A stretch of 64,000 bases of DNA from Acidaminobacter sp. JC074. Its GTDB lineage: Bacteria > Bacillota > Clostridia > Peptostreptococcales > Acidaminobacteraceae. The stretch lies in assembly GCF_022496765.1 (NCBI RefSeq), contig NZ_VANV01000006.1, positions 1-64,000 of the forward strand, written 5' to 3'. The position numbers and the translations under genes were made by a program. Under the pieces are notes generated by a model that searched no databases, was not told the origin of the DNA, and saw only the letters and a program-made list of their open reading frames with translations. Of the stretch, positions 25,415 through 35,524 are shown in pieces (the first letter of the stretch is position 1; each line of letters starts with the position of its first letter).

Positions 25415-28192
25415 ATGAAGAAAGTGTTATTATCATTAATGCTAGTTACTGTTATGCTATTTAGCGGGTTGGTATTTGCTGAAGATGAAGTAATAGAGCT
25501 GTATGTAGGGGAAAGTATACCTTTAGATACTAAAGTAGTTAGTGGTGAAATTATTAAGGATGAAAGTGATATAGTCTGGACATATAGCAAAGATGGTATA
25601 TGTTCTATTAGCAGTAGTGATATTGTTACAGGTAAGAAAGCTGGCTTAGTAACAGTGACTGGTAATTTAAACAAGGGTGGTACAATATTAGAAGTACAGT
25701 TTGAAGTACTTGTAAAAAATACTGTAAAATCTGTAGAAGTTGCTACTCCCGATCAAGATTTACGTGTTGGCGAGTCTTTTACAGTAGCATATAATCTTAT
25801 TCCGGTAGACTTATTACCTGTTCCTATGAACAAAGGAGTCAAGTTTAAGTCAACTGATACAGATGTTTTGACTGTTACTTCCTCTGGTAATGTTACCATT
25901 GTAGGTATTGGAGATGCTTATGTGCAAGTTGAGAGTACAGAAGCCGGGAAGAAGGCTTATGTTAAAGTCAATGTGGATCCAACTGTAGGCAAGATTTCAA
26001 TTAATGAAAAAGCTGAAACAATATATGTAGGTGAAGAAACACAAATGAGTGTTGCTTACACACCTTTAGAAGGTAAGACCATCTTTTTAAAAGAATCAAC
26101 TTGGGAATCACTCGCTAAAGATTATCTAACGGTTGATAAAGAAGGTAAGATTAAAGGTGTTAAAGCTGGTAAGGCTTCTTTACGTGCTATCTCTAAGGAT
26201 AATGAAAGAACTTCTTCAGTATCTGTAAAAATAATTACAGGTGTTGAAAAAGTATATTTAACTGATAAAACTATTGAACTAAAGGAAGACTACAAAACTC
26301 ATCAACTTACAGCAGTTATTGTGCCTGTAGATGGCTTAGATGAGGTTTTTGAAGATGGTGTGAGTTGGTCTTCATCAAATACAAGTGTATGTAGTGTAAG
26401 TTCGAGTGGTAAGTTGACTGCAAAGAAAACAGGCACAGCTACAATTACAGTAACAACAAAAGATGGCGAGAAAAAGGCTTATGCGACAGTCAAAGTCAGT
26501 CTTCCGATAGAAGTAGATAGAACAGTAGATATCAAAGATGTAGAATTTTTACCAATGGATCAAAACGTTAAAGTCGGTCAGAAAATCTTGCTTGAAGTGA
26601 AAGTGTCTCCGGAAAATGCTGACGCGAGCAAAGTTTCTTTCAACGTAGCGTCATCTGGATTTGGAAAGATTGTTAAAGAAGACGGTTTATACTACTTCTA
26701 TGCACTAAAAGGTGGTGCATGTGTAATTGAAGCTAAGGCTGATGGTAATAAGTATGATGAACATATATTCTTTGGAAAATCAATGTTGAGTGACTATGAT
26801 ATAGATGAGGACAGCTTTGAAGAATACCGTGGTGGTAATGCCATTTATATTGGTCAAAAGGTAGAAATCGAACCTGATTTTGATGTAGTTGATGGTAGTT
26901 ATCCATTATTAGATGATATAAAATATACATCATCAGATACAAAAAGAGCTAAAATTGTAGACGATAATTGGATTGAAGGTGTGTCACTTGGTACGGTAAC
27001 ACTAAAGGGTGTTACTGCGGATAATAACTTAGAGGATACTGTAACTGTTAATGTCATCTCAAACATAAAAGAAATTGTTGCTGAAAAATCAGCAAGAATT
27101 GGTGTTGATATGGCATACACACCAAATGTGCATTTTGTTGCAATTGATGAACCTTTGTATGACTTAGATGAGGTTCTAGCTACTGACTATGAAATGACAA
27201 TGAAAGAAGTTAGAATTTCTAGCGAGTTTGTTGAAAAAGAAATTGAGTATACTGAGAAGAGAATTGAAGAACTTAATAAGTTAATTGATGATAAATCAGG
27301 GGACTTAAATGCTCATCTTCAGGAACTTCAAAAAGCGCACCAGAGAAAATTTGACTATGAGTCTGTATATAAAAAGAAAAGTGGTGATTTCTGTGATGTA
27401 ACCTTCTTAGGTAGAGACTTGATGGACAGAAGTTACAAAGACCTTGAAATAGCAAAAATAAGTAAAAATACCTTAACGGCTAAAATAGTTAGTGAGATTC
27501 TCTTAGAGCTAGTTTCAGAAGATCCTGATATTAAGACTGAAATCGAAGTTACAGTAGAAGATAACATGTCTAGTATTGTAATTTTTGATGAAAATGGTGA
27601 AATTATAACTGCATCAGTAGAACATATTTTAAACCATTATACAGACGATATCTTGTTCCAAAACAATCCATCATCTTGGGCTGTTGATTTCATAACATTA
27701 TCAAATAGTAAAGGCTTGCTAGTTGATGAAGTAATTGATAATTATCAGGCTAATATTACTCGTGAGGAGTTCATGGAACTGGTTATGAACTATTATAATG
27801 TTGTACTTGATTTTCCAGATGTAGATGTAACGAGTGATGTGTTTACAGATACTAATAATCAACAAGTATTAAAAGCATATGAACTTGGAATTATTAGTGG
27901 TCGTGGTCCAGGTATATTTGCTCCAAATGACAAAGTAACCCGTGAAGAGATGTGTGTTATTATCGACAAATCTCTAAAAGTTATGGATCGAACTTTAGCG
28001 TTAAAGAAGACATACAGAAATTTTGAAGATGCATCATTAATTTCATCTTGGGCAAAAGATGCTGTTGATAAGATGGCAAATGATCATGATATTATTGCAG
28101 GTGTAGGTGGAAATATGTTCTCACCTAAAGGTAATGCTACAAAGGAACAGGCAATAATTATGATTTATAAGGTGTTTGATCGTTTGAATTAG
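25415..28192 (+). CDS. Surface protein with BIG2-type Ig-like domains, coiled coil and C-terminal SLH domains
   Basis: The 925-residue secreted protein has a signal peptide (cleavage near LVFAEDE) and about six bacterial Ig-like group 2 (BIG2) domains up to about residue 560. Their hallmark phrases are visible (VSWSSSNTSVCSVSSSGKL, GTATITVTTKDGEKKAYATV). A charged coiled coil follows at about 600-665 (EYTEKRIEELNKLIDDKSGD). Three SLH modules close the protein at about 750-925 (NITREEFMELVMNYY, NDKVTREEMCVIIDKSL, GNATKEQAIIMIYKVF). The start at 25415 follows GGAGG; the frame extends to 25403. SLH at the C terminus, reversed relative to the two preceding genes, would display the Ig-like stalk from its other end. 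An adhesin or wall-spanning role is plausible. Confidence 0.88.
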   Translation: MKKVLLSLMLVTVMLFSGLVFAEDEVIELYVGESIPLDTKVVSGEIIKDESDIVWTYSKDGICSISSSDIVTGKKAGLVTVTGNLNKGGTILEVQFEVLVKNTVKSVEVATPDQDLRVGESFTVAYNLIPVDLLPVPMNKGVKFKSTDTDVLTVTSSGNVTIVGIGDAYVQVESTEAGKKAYVKVNVDPTVGKISINEKAETIYVGEETQMSVAYTPLEGKTIFLKESTWESLAKDYLTVDKEGKIKGVKAGKASLRAISKDNERTSSVSVKIITGVEKVYLTDKTIELKEDYKTHQLTAVIVPVDGLDEVFEDGVSWSSSNTSVCSVSSSGKLTAKKTGTATITVTTKDGEKKAYATVKVSLPIEVDRTVDIKDVEFLPMDQNVKVGQKILLEVKVSPENADASKVSFNVASSGFGKIVKEDGLYYFYALKGGACVIEAKADGNKYDEHIFFGKSMLSDYDIDEDSFEEYRGGNAIYIGQKVEIEPDFDVVDGSYPLLDDIKYTSSDTKRAKIVDDNWIEGVSLGTVTLKGVTADNNLEDTVTVNVISNIKEIVAEKSARIGVDMAYTPNVHFVAIDEPLYDLDEVLATDYEMTMKEVRISSEFVEKEIEYTEKRIEELNKLIDDKSGDLNAHLQELQKAHQRKFDYESVYKKKSGDFCDVTFLGRDLMDRSYKDLEIAKISKNTLTAKIVSEILLELVSEDPDIKTEIEVTVEDNMSSIVIFDENGEIITASVEHILNHYTDDILFQNNPSSWAVDFITLSNSKGLLVDEVIDNYQANITREEFMELVMNYYNVVLDFPDVDVTSDVFTDTNNQQVLKAYELGIISGRGPGIFAPNDKVTREEMCVIIDKSLKVMDRTLALKKTYRNFEDASLISSWAKDAVDKMANDHDIIAGVGGNMFSPKGNATKEQAIIMIYKVFDRLN

Positions 28193-28217
28193 AGTTGGTA
28201 TATCCAACTCTTTTTTT
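28191..28217 (+). terminator. Terminator after the BIG2/SLH gene
   Basis: An 8-bp stem (28191-28198 with 28204-28211) with a 5-nt loop and T-run. It overlaps the stop codon. Confidence 0.85.
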
Positions 28218-28331
28218 CTGATGTTGAAGATGGTTATGATTTCTTAAAAATGTATTACAAGAGATACGTATATATGACCATTTCAAAGATATATGATATT
28301 CTGAGCATAGGAATATTAATAGGAGGCTTAA

Positions 28332-30527
28332 ATGAAGAAATTAAGAATCATTAGTACGATGCTTATCTTTGCAATGATGTTCAGTATGATTGGTTTTGCT
28401 GAAGATTTTAGTGAAGAAGAGATAGCGTCAAAGTTATATGACATAGGACTTGTTTCAGGTGATGGTACAGGTTTAAATCTAAATGGAGAGTTAACTAGAG
28501 CTGAAGCTGCTACGTTTATTGTTAAGTTGATGGGACGTGAAGATACTGTCTTAAAGAGTCCATCATTTTATGGTATGACACCATTTTCTGATGTAAAAGG
28601 TGATGAGTGGTATGCGCCATTTGTTGGTTACTCTTATATGAATAAAGTAATTTCTGGTTATCCAGATAATACTTTTAGAGCAGATGAAAAACTGACTGAC
28701 AAGGCTTTCTTAGTAATGGTTTTAAAAGCACTTAGATATACAGATGATGATTTCAACTGGGATAATGTATTTCTAACAGCTTATGAAAAGGGTATTGTTA
28801 CAGATTTAAGTTTTGCTGTTAAAGAAGAGCAATCTAACTTAGACAGAGGCGCTACTCTTGAAATCATGTATAACGCCTTGAATCTGTATTATAAAGATGG
28901 TTCTATGACCTTGTTAGATAATTTAGCATTAAAAGATCCTGATATAATGGATAAAGCTGAAGACTTAGGTCTTGTAAAAAAAGACTCCAAACAGACTAAA
29001 ATTTCAAGCGCTAAGGCAATAGCAGTCAACCAAGTTGAAGTTACATTGAATGAAACGATTAAAGATATTACCGTTAACCAAGTTGCCCTTAATAATGGTT
29101 CAACTAGCTATAACATTAGCAAGGTAAACTTAGATGGTAAAGTGATAACAGTTGATGTTGATGCTAATATCATTGGTGATAACTATGAAATAACACTGGT
29201 GAACCTTGTAGATGATGAAGGTTTTGTTGTTAAATCAATTTCTGAAGAAGTAGATCCTTTTGAAGCACCAGAGGTTAACTCAGATTACTTTAAGATTAAA
29301 AGTGTTGAGTGTGAAAGTGAAAACATTGTACATGCTTATTTCACACAACCAGTTAACATTAATGCTGGTTTAGTTCTTCACTATGAAATACTACAGAATG
29401 GACAGACAGTATCAACTGGAACTTATAATGATATGGAAGCTGCAGTATTAGGTGGCGTTGACAATGGTGTTGCTCTGTATATAAAAAATATTAACTTCCA
29501 AGATGATGTGCTTTATACCTTAAAGGTTCAAGGAAGTTTAACAAGTGCATACGATGCTAACCTTAACGAAGGTGAGGCAATGACTATGGACTTCTTGGGG
29601 AACGACTCATCAAATGAGGAAATTCGTGTAAAAAGTGTCTCTGCAGTTTCTAATGATACAGTTAGAGTTAGATTTAATCAAAATGTAGATTTAGCCACTG
29701 CTTTAAATATTGCCAATTATTCATTACGAAATGTATCGAAGAACTCAAACTCAGCTGTTTTAAGTGCTACTATTTATAACCAAGGAGACAACTCTAGTTC
29801 CGTTGTAGACTTAAAAGTGTTAAGTATGAGTACTAATAGTACTTATGAGTTAACTGTACTTAACGCAAGAGATGTACTTAAAATGTCTAGTGTTTCTAAT
29901 ATTAAAGAGAAGTTTGTTGTAGAAACTTCAACATCTTCAGATGTAGATTTAGAGTATGTAATTCCTATTTCAAATACAAAACTTCATTTATATTTTGATG
30001 AGCCTTTAAGTCCAGCTTCTGTTGCTGCAAAAATCATTGGTGTAGATGATGAGTTAATTGTTTACAATCCAAATGAGAACTATAAATTAACAGTTTATCT
30101 AGACAAAGATGAGCCAATCAATGATGATACTACTTACTTATTACAGGTTACTTCTGGTATTGTAGATTCAAGCGGTAACATTCAGTCTGGAATTATGAAG
30201 TTCTCATTTAAAGGAACAGATGAAAAAGAAGCTGACATTAAAATAGAAGATTCAAGATTTATTTCATCGAATAAGGTTAGAATTGAGTTTGAAACTGAAG
30301 TTTCTGTTGCTAATAATGCATCTCAATACAAGCTTCAATATAAAAATGAAGTAGGCCATGATGTTAGTATTACAGCGGATTCTGTTAGCTATGTAGATCC
30401 TAAGACAGTTATTGCAAGTTTCTCAAACTTACCGAATGAATCGTATCAATTAGTACTATATAATATGATTGACCCGTCAGAACAGTTTACGACTCAGTTA
30501 ATCACTGGAGAAGTTACAAAAGAATAA
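28332..30527 (+). CDS. SLH-domain surface protein (N-terminal SLH, Ig-like body), paralogue of the 23130 gene
   Basis: The 731-residue secreted protein has a signal peptide (cleavage near MIGFAED) and three SLH modules at about residues 25-205 (GELTRAEAATFIVKLMGRED, WYAPFVGYSYMNKVISGYPD, LDRGATLEIMYNALNL). Ig-like beta domains of the same type as in the 713-residue protein follow. Shared phrases such as VRVRFNQNVDLATALNIANY show that the two are paralogues. AGGAGG precedes the ATG with normal spacing, and a strong terminator follows. It is a likely minor S-layer-associated protein. The Ig-like body probably sets spacing or binding; no enzyme motif is seen. Confidence 0.88.
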   Translation: MKKLRIISTMLIFAMMFSMIGFAEDFSEEEIASKLYDIGLVSGDGTGLNLNGELTRAEAATFIVKLMGREDTVLKSPSFYGMTPFSDVKGDEWYAPFVGYSYMNKVISGYPDNTFRADEKLTDKAFLVMVLKALRYTDDDFNWDNVFLTAYEKGIVTDLSFAVKEEQSNLDRGATLEIMYNALNLYYKDGSMTLLDNLALKDPDIMDKAEDLGLVKKDSKQTKISSAKAIAVNQVEVTLNETIKDITVNQVALNNGSTSYNISKVNLDGKVITVDVDANIIGDNYEITLVNLVDDEGFVVKSISEEVDPFEAPEVNSDYFKIKSVECESENIVHAYFTQPVNINAGLVLHYEILQNGQTVSTGTYNDMEAAVLGGVDNGVALYIKNINFQDDVLYTLKVQGSLTSAYDANLNEGEAMTMDFLGNDSSNEEIRVKSVSAVSNDTVRVRFNQNVDLATALNIANYSLRNVSKNSNSAVLSATIYNQGDNSSSVVDLKVLSMSTNSTYELTVLNARDVLKMSSVSNIKEKFVVETSTSSDVDLEYVIPISNTKLHLYFDEPLSPASVAAKIIGVDDELIVYNPNENYKLTVYLDKDEPINDDTTYLLQVTSGIVDSSGNIQSGIMKFSFKGTDEKEADIKIEDSRFISSNKVRIEFETEVSVANNASQYKLQYKNEVGHDVSITADSVSYVDPKTVIASFSNLPNESYQLVLYNMIDPSEQFTTQLITGEVTKE

Positions 30528-30538
30528 AATTACCTTAT

Positions 30539-30570
30539 GAAGCACCCTAGTTTAGGGTGTTTCTTTTTTT
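30539..30570 (+). terminator. Terminator after the fourth SLH gene
   Basis: An 11-bp stem (30539-30549 with 30553-30563, one G-U pair) with a 3-nt loop is followed by a T-run. Confidence 0.85.
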
Positions 30571-30651
30571 CTATCATTTAAAGCTATTGTTTCCATAAAA
30601 CGGCATTTGTGATAAAATGGTAACTGTGATGAATTTTGGGGAGGAAGTTTT

Positions 30652-33006
30652 ATGAGAAAGAAAATAATATTGGTGTTGTTAGTTTTATTTTTGTTTAGTA
30701 CTGCATCATTTGCTGGTTATAAAAGTGGTTTCATTTTACCAGAAGGTGGCGTTAAACTAGAAATTGATGAAAAAGATGATAAAAAGAAATATTTAGATTT
30801 TGACTTTGAAATTGCTTATGATGATTTTATCATAAGTTGGAAAAATGAAGGCAAGTATAACTTAACTTTAATGGATTTTACTACAAGTGAAAAAGTTTTT
30901 GAAGTCAAAAAAATTAAAGATGGTTCATATAATGTTTCTAAGACGGATTTAAGGCCGGGACATGAGTATCATTTTACCTTAAGAGAACATGATGGTCCTG
31001 GACATCAAATCTGTATGTTTACAGTTAAAGAAGAGGTACCTATGGATGAGTTTGGTCCAGCGATAACTTACCCGCTAGCAGGAGTTGAGATAGAGTACGA
31101 TGATTTAACTGTAGAGTGGGAAAATGATAAAAAAGCAGATCACTATAAGTTATCATTGATAGATATAACGAGTGGTGTAGTAGTCATTGATGAGATGCAC
31201 TTAGGTGATGATCATTTCACTATTGAAAAAAAACTTTTAAAACCAGTGAGCCAATACCAAGTTATTGTTGAATCTGTAAAAAATAATGAAGTGTTTAAAA
31301 GTTCACAGGTATTTAAAACAATGTTATCTGATGAATTAAATGAATACCCAATTATTGATGATAACAAGGATATATACGATTTTAATTCCGAGATAAATAT
31401 TGGATGGACTGGTACTCCTAATGCAGAATACTACCTAGTTTCTCTTAGAAACAAGAATTCAGATGAATATATTTTTCAAGACATTGAAACAAATGAAACG
31501 GAGTACACTTTTGAGAAAAAATATAATTCTGATGAGAAAATAGAAGCGAATCAAATGTATATATTTAAGGTTATTGCTGTTAGTGGAGATACAAAGAAAA
31601 GTGATTCAATTGAACTTCTCATAAGAACAAGTGGTATTGAAACCGTTGAAGATGAACAGTTAGAACTAAGATGGGGTGGAGGGAATCCAGCCTTGATTAC
31701 GCTACAAAACTTGACGACTGGAGAATATGTAGTAAAAGAGGGTCAGTGTAATGGTCTTGTTTATATAGACGATAAGGATTTAATACCAGGTCATTTGTAT
31801 TATCTATTAAAGCTATATTTATCAGGAGAAAAAGTATATGGAAGCGAGTCTTTATTCAGAGTAGAGTTACCTAAACTAGAAAAGCCGATTATAACAGGAG
31901 TAACCGCTGGTACTATGATTCCCTTATCTGATTTAGAACTAGAATGGGAAAAATCAGTACGCCCAGATCTATATGAAATTGTTTTAAAGGATGTTACAGA
32001 TAAAACGGTAGTATTATATGAAAATTCTCGTGATGATGAACTTGTGATTGACTGTGATATTTTAAGCTCAGGGCATGACTATGAGGTAACTGTAACTGCA
32101 AGACGCGGAAGCGATTACAAGTCAGATTCTGTAGCTTTTTCGATGGAGACGATTGATTCTGAGGCTATAGAACTTTCAACACCTAAAGAAACATATAATA
32201 TTGGTGATGTATGTTTTACGTGGAACAATTCACATGGGTCTAATTATTATCAGGTATCCCTGCAAGACACAACAACAAAGAAGCTGGTTCTTGATAATAA
32301 GTTAATTAGAGATAGTAAGTATGCAATTGATGAATCGATATTAGAACTAGGACATGATTATAGATTATTGGTAACTGCTAAGAGTAAAGGGAAGTCAAGT
32401 AAATTAGTGCATGATTTCAAAGTTGTAGATAGAAGTGAAATGAATACTGCATTGTTAAGTGATTGGGCTGTAAGTTATGCAGAAGATGTACTTGATAATG
32501 ACTTATTAGATGAGACATTGATGGCAGAATTATTAAATACACCAAAAGCATCTCTGACACGTCTTGAGTTTTGCTATATGATGGTGGCTCTGTATGATGT
32601 ACATTCACTCAATAAGGATATTCCTACTAAGAGTCATAGTTTCAATGATATTACTGATCTATCTGATATAGAACAAAACATCATTATAAAGGCAAACGCA
32701 TTAGGAATCATGTCCGGGAAATCTGAGAATCAATTTTTCCCAAATGATTTAATTAGTCGAGAAGAAATGGCTGTTATGATTAACAATCTTTTAGAGGTAA
32801 TATCATATCAAACTAGCGAAGTAAATGAAATTGTATTTGATGATACTTCAGATATTTCAAATTGGGCTAAAGAGGCTACTGGAAATGTTAGTCGTTTAGG
32901 CATTATTAGTGGCGATGGCCTTAAATTTAATCCGAAAGCTAAGGCGACTCATGAAATGGGTCTAGTCATCTTATCAAAGTTATACAGCAAGATTGTGCTG
33001 GATTAA
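30652..33006 (+). CDS. Surface protein with repeated beta-sandwich domains and C-terminal SLH domains (first of a pair)
   Basis: The 784-residue secreted protein has a signal peptide (cleavage near ASFAGYK). About six fibronectin-III-like repeats of roughly 90-95 residues follow. Each repeat contains a W or F near 'EW/SW', a 'Y.L.L.D.T' strand and an 'L..GH.Y...V' turn (for example DLRPGHEYHFTLREHDGPGH and DILSSGHDYEVTVTARRGSD). Three C-terminal SLH modules lie at about residues 600-780 (ASLTRLEFCYMMVALYD, NDLISREEMAVMINNL, AKATHEMGLVILSKLY). GGGAGG precedes the ATG. The next gene is a paralogue only 58 bp downstream with no terminator between, so the two form an operon. No enzymatic motif is seen; adhesion or wall architecture is likely. 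Confidence 0.86.
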   Translation: MRKKIILVLLVLFLFSTASFAGYKSGFILPEGGVKLEIDEKDDKKKYLDFDFEIAYDDFIISWKNEGKYNLTLMDFTTSEKVFEVKKIKDGSYNVSKTDLRPGHEYHFTLREHDGPGHQICMFTVKEEVPMDEFGPAITYPLAGVEIEYDDLTVEWENDKKADHYKLSLIDITSGVVVIDEMHLGDDHFTIEKKLLKPVSQYQVIVESVKNNEVFKSSQVFKTMLSDELNEYPIIDDNKDIYDFNSEINIGWTGTPNAEYYLVSLRNKNSDEYIFQDIETNETEYTFEKKYNSDEKIEANQMYIFKVIAVSGDTKKSDSIELLIRTSGIETVEDEQLELRWGGGNPALITLQNLTTGEYVVKEGQCNGLVYIDDKDLIPGHLYYLLKLYLSGEKVYGSESLFRVELPKLEKPIITGVTAGTMIPLSDLELEWEKSVRPDLYEIVLKDVTDKTVVLYENSRDDELVIDCDILSSGHDYEVTVTARRGSDYKSDSVAFSMETIDSEAIELSTPKETYNIGDVCFTWNNSHGSNYYQVSLQDTTTKKLVLDNKLIRDSKYAIDESILELGHDYRLLVTAKSKGKSSKLVHDFKVVDRSEMNTALLSDWAVSYAEDVLDNDLLDETLMAELLNTPKASLTRLEFCYMMVALYDVHSLNKDIPTKSHSFNDITDLSDIEQNIIIKANALGIMSGKSENQFFPNDLISREEMAVMINNLLEVISYQTSEVNEIVFDDTSDISNWAKEATGNVSRLGIISGDGLKFNPKAKATHEMGLVILSKLYSKIVLD

Positions 33007-33064
33007 ATTAGGCAGTAAGAAAATACTAGTGGTTATAGCTCTTTAAATAGTAATGGAGGATATG

Positions 33065-35377
33065 ATGAAAAAAATAATTTCTATCATAAGTTTAATGTTT
33101 ATTTTAGTATTACCAGCATTTGCAACTGAGATAGTTGTACCGAGTGATGGCGATCAAATAGCGCATGAGGATATACAAATCATATGGGATAGTAATGAAG
33201 AGCATCGCTTAGTTCTTAAGGATGCAGATACAGGAGATTTACTGTTTGATCATACTTTATCAGAAAGTAGTTTCCTTGTTTACAAAACCTTGTTGAAACC
33301 AGGTCATCGGTATAAGATTGAACTGCATTCTGTTGGTGAAAATGAAAGTACTTCTATTAGCTATTTCACTGTAAAGGTTAAAGTAACATTTGAAGAGCCT
33401 ACTTTTAATACGCCAGATGCTTATGATGAAATAAAACATACATATGCTGTAATAGGATGGGAAGTAAACAAAGCTGTCGATTATTATGAGTTATCAGTAA
33501 AGGATAAAACCGATGGTATTTATATCTTAGATACACTTGAACTTGTAGATGACCATTATGTTTGTCCTGAGGGTTTAATGCAAGCTGGACATGAATATAC
33601 AGCTTATTTAACAGCAGTAAAAGATGGGGAAAAGAAGACGTCAACTGTATCGTTTTTTACTAAGAATGTAGAAGCTGAAGTTGACAATCCAGTCTTATCA
33701 AAGGTGGGTTCAAATGAGTATAAACTGGGAAATATTAATCTAAGTTGGAAAATGACGTCAGACGTCGATTATTTCTTATTCACTCTGAAAGATAAGACCA
33801 ATGGTAAAATAGTGTTCTCAGAGAAAAAAACATATAATACTTACTATGAGATTCCTGAAAGTGATTTAGTTGCTGGTCATACATACGAGTACACTGTAAA
33901 GGCTGTTAAAGGCAGTGCAAGCAGTCAAGATAAAATGGATTTCGTTATTCTAGAAGGAAATGTAGGTAATGTAAACATTCTTAGGCCTTCATATAATGCT
34001 GATGTGCCATCTAAATTCCAAATGACGGTAATTTGGTCTGGAACACCTCATGCAGATCATTATCTTGTTTCTCTCAAAGACTTAACGAATAACGAGTATG
34101 TTATTGAAAGAAAAGAACGTCCTTCAATGTTTGATAGCATTGAAATAGACAATAACCTTATGAAGTATGGTCATAAATACAAAGTGTTTGTAGCTGCTGT
34201 TGAAAATGGTGAAGAGTCGTGGGATGAATCAATATTTACTTGGGGATATCCTGTACTTGAATATCCTAATATTGATGGCGTAAAAAAAGGTGATGTGATT
34301 CCATTAGATGATTTAGAGCTCAAGTGGGATAAAAGTATAGAACCTGATAATTATGAAGTAGCTTTAAGAGATTTAACCAGTAATGATTTGTTAATAGAGG
34401 AGGAACTAGATAAGGCTATGTATACATTATCTAAAGAAGCTTTAAAATCAGGTCATTCATACGAGTTAACTGTTACGGTTAATAGAGCTGATAAATCGAG
34501 AAATAGAGTTGTAAATTTTGATGTAAATGAAGTTGAACTTCTTGAACCTATTTTAATTGCAGATGAGGTATATTTACATGATGATATCCAGTTGAATTGG
34601 GATGATGTAGAGGGGGCAGATGGCTACAAGTTAACACTGCAAGATAAAATAACTAAGGAAATGATTTTGAATGAATATGTCGTTCAAGAATCTAATTATA
34701 CAATTCTAAAGGACGACTTAACGAATGGTCACAACTATGTTCTAATGGTGACTGCTTATAATTATTCCTCACAGGCTTCATATGTTGTAAAGTTCAGCAT
34801 TGGTGAAGTTATTGAAACGAAGGTAAGTTCTTGGGCTAAAGGTTTTACAGATTCAGTTGTGAAAAAGAAATTATTGCAACCAGAGTTTTCTTCGCAGTTA
34901 TTAAATGAACCTCAACAATCTTTAACAAGGGTAGAGTTTTGCAGAATGTTAGTTGGTTTATATGAAGATTTTTCTGATGAGACAGTAGATTTAAGTTTAG
35001 CTAAGCCATTCGGTGATATTAGCGATTTAAAGTTAGAAGAGCAAGAGGCAATAAAAAAAGCCAACGTTTTAGGGATAATAAGTGGATTATCTGATACCGT
35101 GTTTAATCCAAATGGTTTAGTAACTAGACAAGAAATGTCAGTGATGTTATACAATACTTATAAAGTAATCAATGGGGCAGATGATATAGTTTATGATTTT
35201 AAGGATGACTTTGGTGATTCAGAGAGTATTGCATCATGGGCGCTTAGCAGCGTAAAGTTTGTCAATTCAAAAGATATTTTAAATGGTGATGGAAAGAACT
35301 TTAATCCGCTAGATATGGCTACTAGAGAGATGGGGTTTGTACTAATAGAAAAATCGCATCAATCATTTGGCCAATAA
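33065..35377 (+). CDS. Surface protein with repeated beta-sandwich domains and C-terminal SLH domains (second of a pair)
   Basis: The 770-residue secreted protein is a paralogue of the preceding gene product with the same order: signal peptide (cleavage near LPAFATE), about six fibronectin-III-like repeats with 'L..GH.Y' turns (LLKPGHRYKIELHSVGENES, LVAGHTYEYTVKAVKGSASS), and three C-terminal SLH modules at about 590-768 (QSLTRVEFCRMLVGLYED, NGLVTRQEMSVMLYNTYK). The start is ATG at 33065 with GGAGG 5 nt upstream; the in-frame ATGs at 33053 and 33062 lie before or against that site. It is the last gene of the SLH cluster and is co-transcribed with the previous one. A strong terminator lies 112 bp downstream. 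Confidence 0.86.
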   Translation: MKKIISIISLMFILVLPAFATEIVVPSDGDQIAHEDIQIIWDSNEEHRLVLKDADTGDLLFDHTLSESSFLVYKTLLKPGHRYKIELHSVGENESTSISYFTVKVKVTFEEPTFNTPDAYDEIKHTYAVIGWEVNKAVDYYELSVKDKTDGIYILDTLELVDDHYVCPEGLMQAGHEYTAYLTAVKDGEKKTSTVSFFTKNVEAEVDNPVLSKVGSNEYKLGNINLSWKMTSDVDYFLFTLKDKTNGKIVFSEKKTYNTYYEIPESDLVAGHTYEYTVKAVKGSASSQDKMDFVILEGNVGNVNILRPSYNADVPSKFQMTVIWSGTPHADHYLVSLKDLTNNEYVIERKERPSMFDSIEIDNNLMKYGHKYKVFVAAVENGEESWDESIFTWGYPVLEYPNIDGVKKGDVIPLDDLELKWDKSIEPDNYEVALRDLTSNDLLIEEELDKAMYTLSKEALKSGHSYELTVTVNRADKSRNRVVNFDVNEVELLEPILIADEVYLHDDIQLNWDDVEGADGYKLTLQDKITKEMILNEYVVQESNYTILKDDLTNGHNYVLMVTAYNYSSQASYVVKFSIGEVIETKVSSWAKGFTDSVVKKKLLQPEFSSQLLNEPQQSLTRVEFCRMLVGLYEDFSDETVDLSLAKPFGDISDLKLEEQEAIKKANVLGIISGLSDTVFNPNGLVTRQEMSVMLYNTYKVINGADDIVYDFKDDFGDSESIASWALSSVKFVNSKDILNGDGKNFNPLDMATREMGFVLIEKSHQSFGQ

Positions 35378-35489
35378 TAAGAGTATAAAATCTTATTTTG
35401 AGCAAATTTTTTTATTAGAGAATCATGAGAATAAAGAATAAGTTTCAAAATGAGCATGTTGATGTAATTAAGAATTTAAGAGATTAATA

Positions 35490-35521
35490 AATAGGTTGTC
35501 AGTCAAAGCTGACAACCTATT
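35490..35521. terminator. Bidirectional terminator between the SLH cluster and the TsoY-like gene
   Basis: A 13-bp perfect stem (35490-35502 with 35509-35521) with loop TCAAAG. On the minus strand it starts 3 bp after the TAA at 35525 that ends the UGA-read-through frame of the TsoY-like gene, not directly after its UGA. This supports the longer gene. Confidence 0.85.
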
Positions 35522-35524
35522 TTA

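Noticed and set aside
35425..35487. 20-residue open frame (MRIKNKFQNEHVD...) just before a strong terminator
   Set aside because: Very short with no clear ribosome binding site; could be a peptide, but nothing supports it beyond the open frame.
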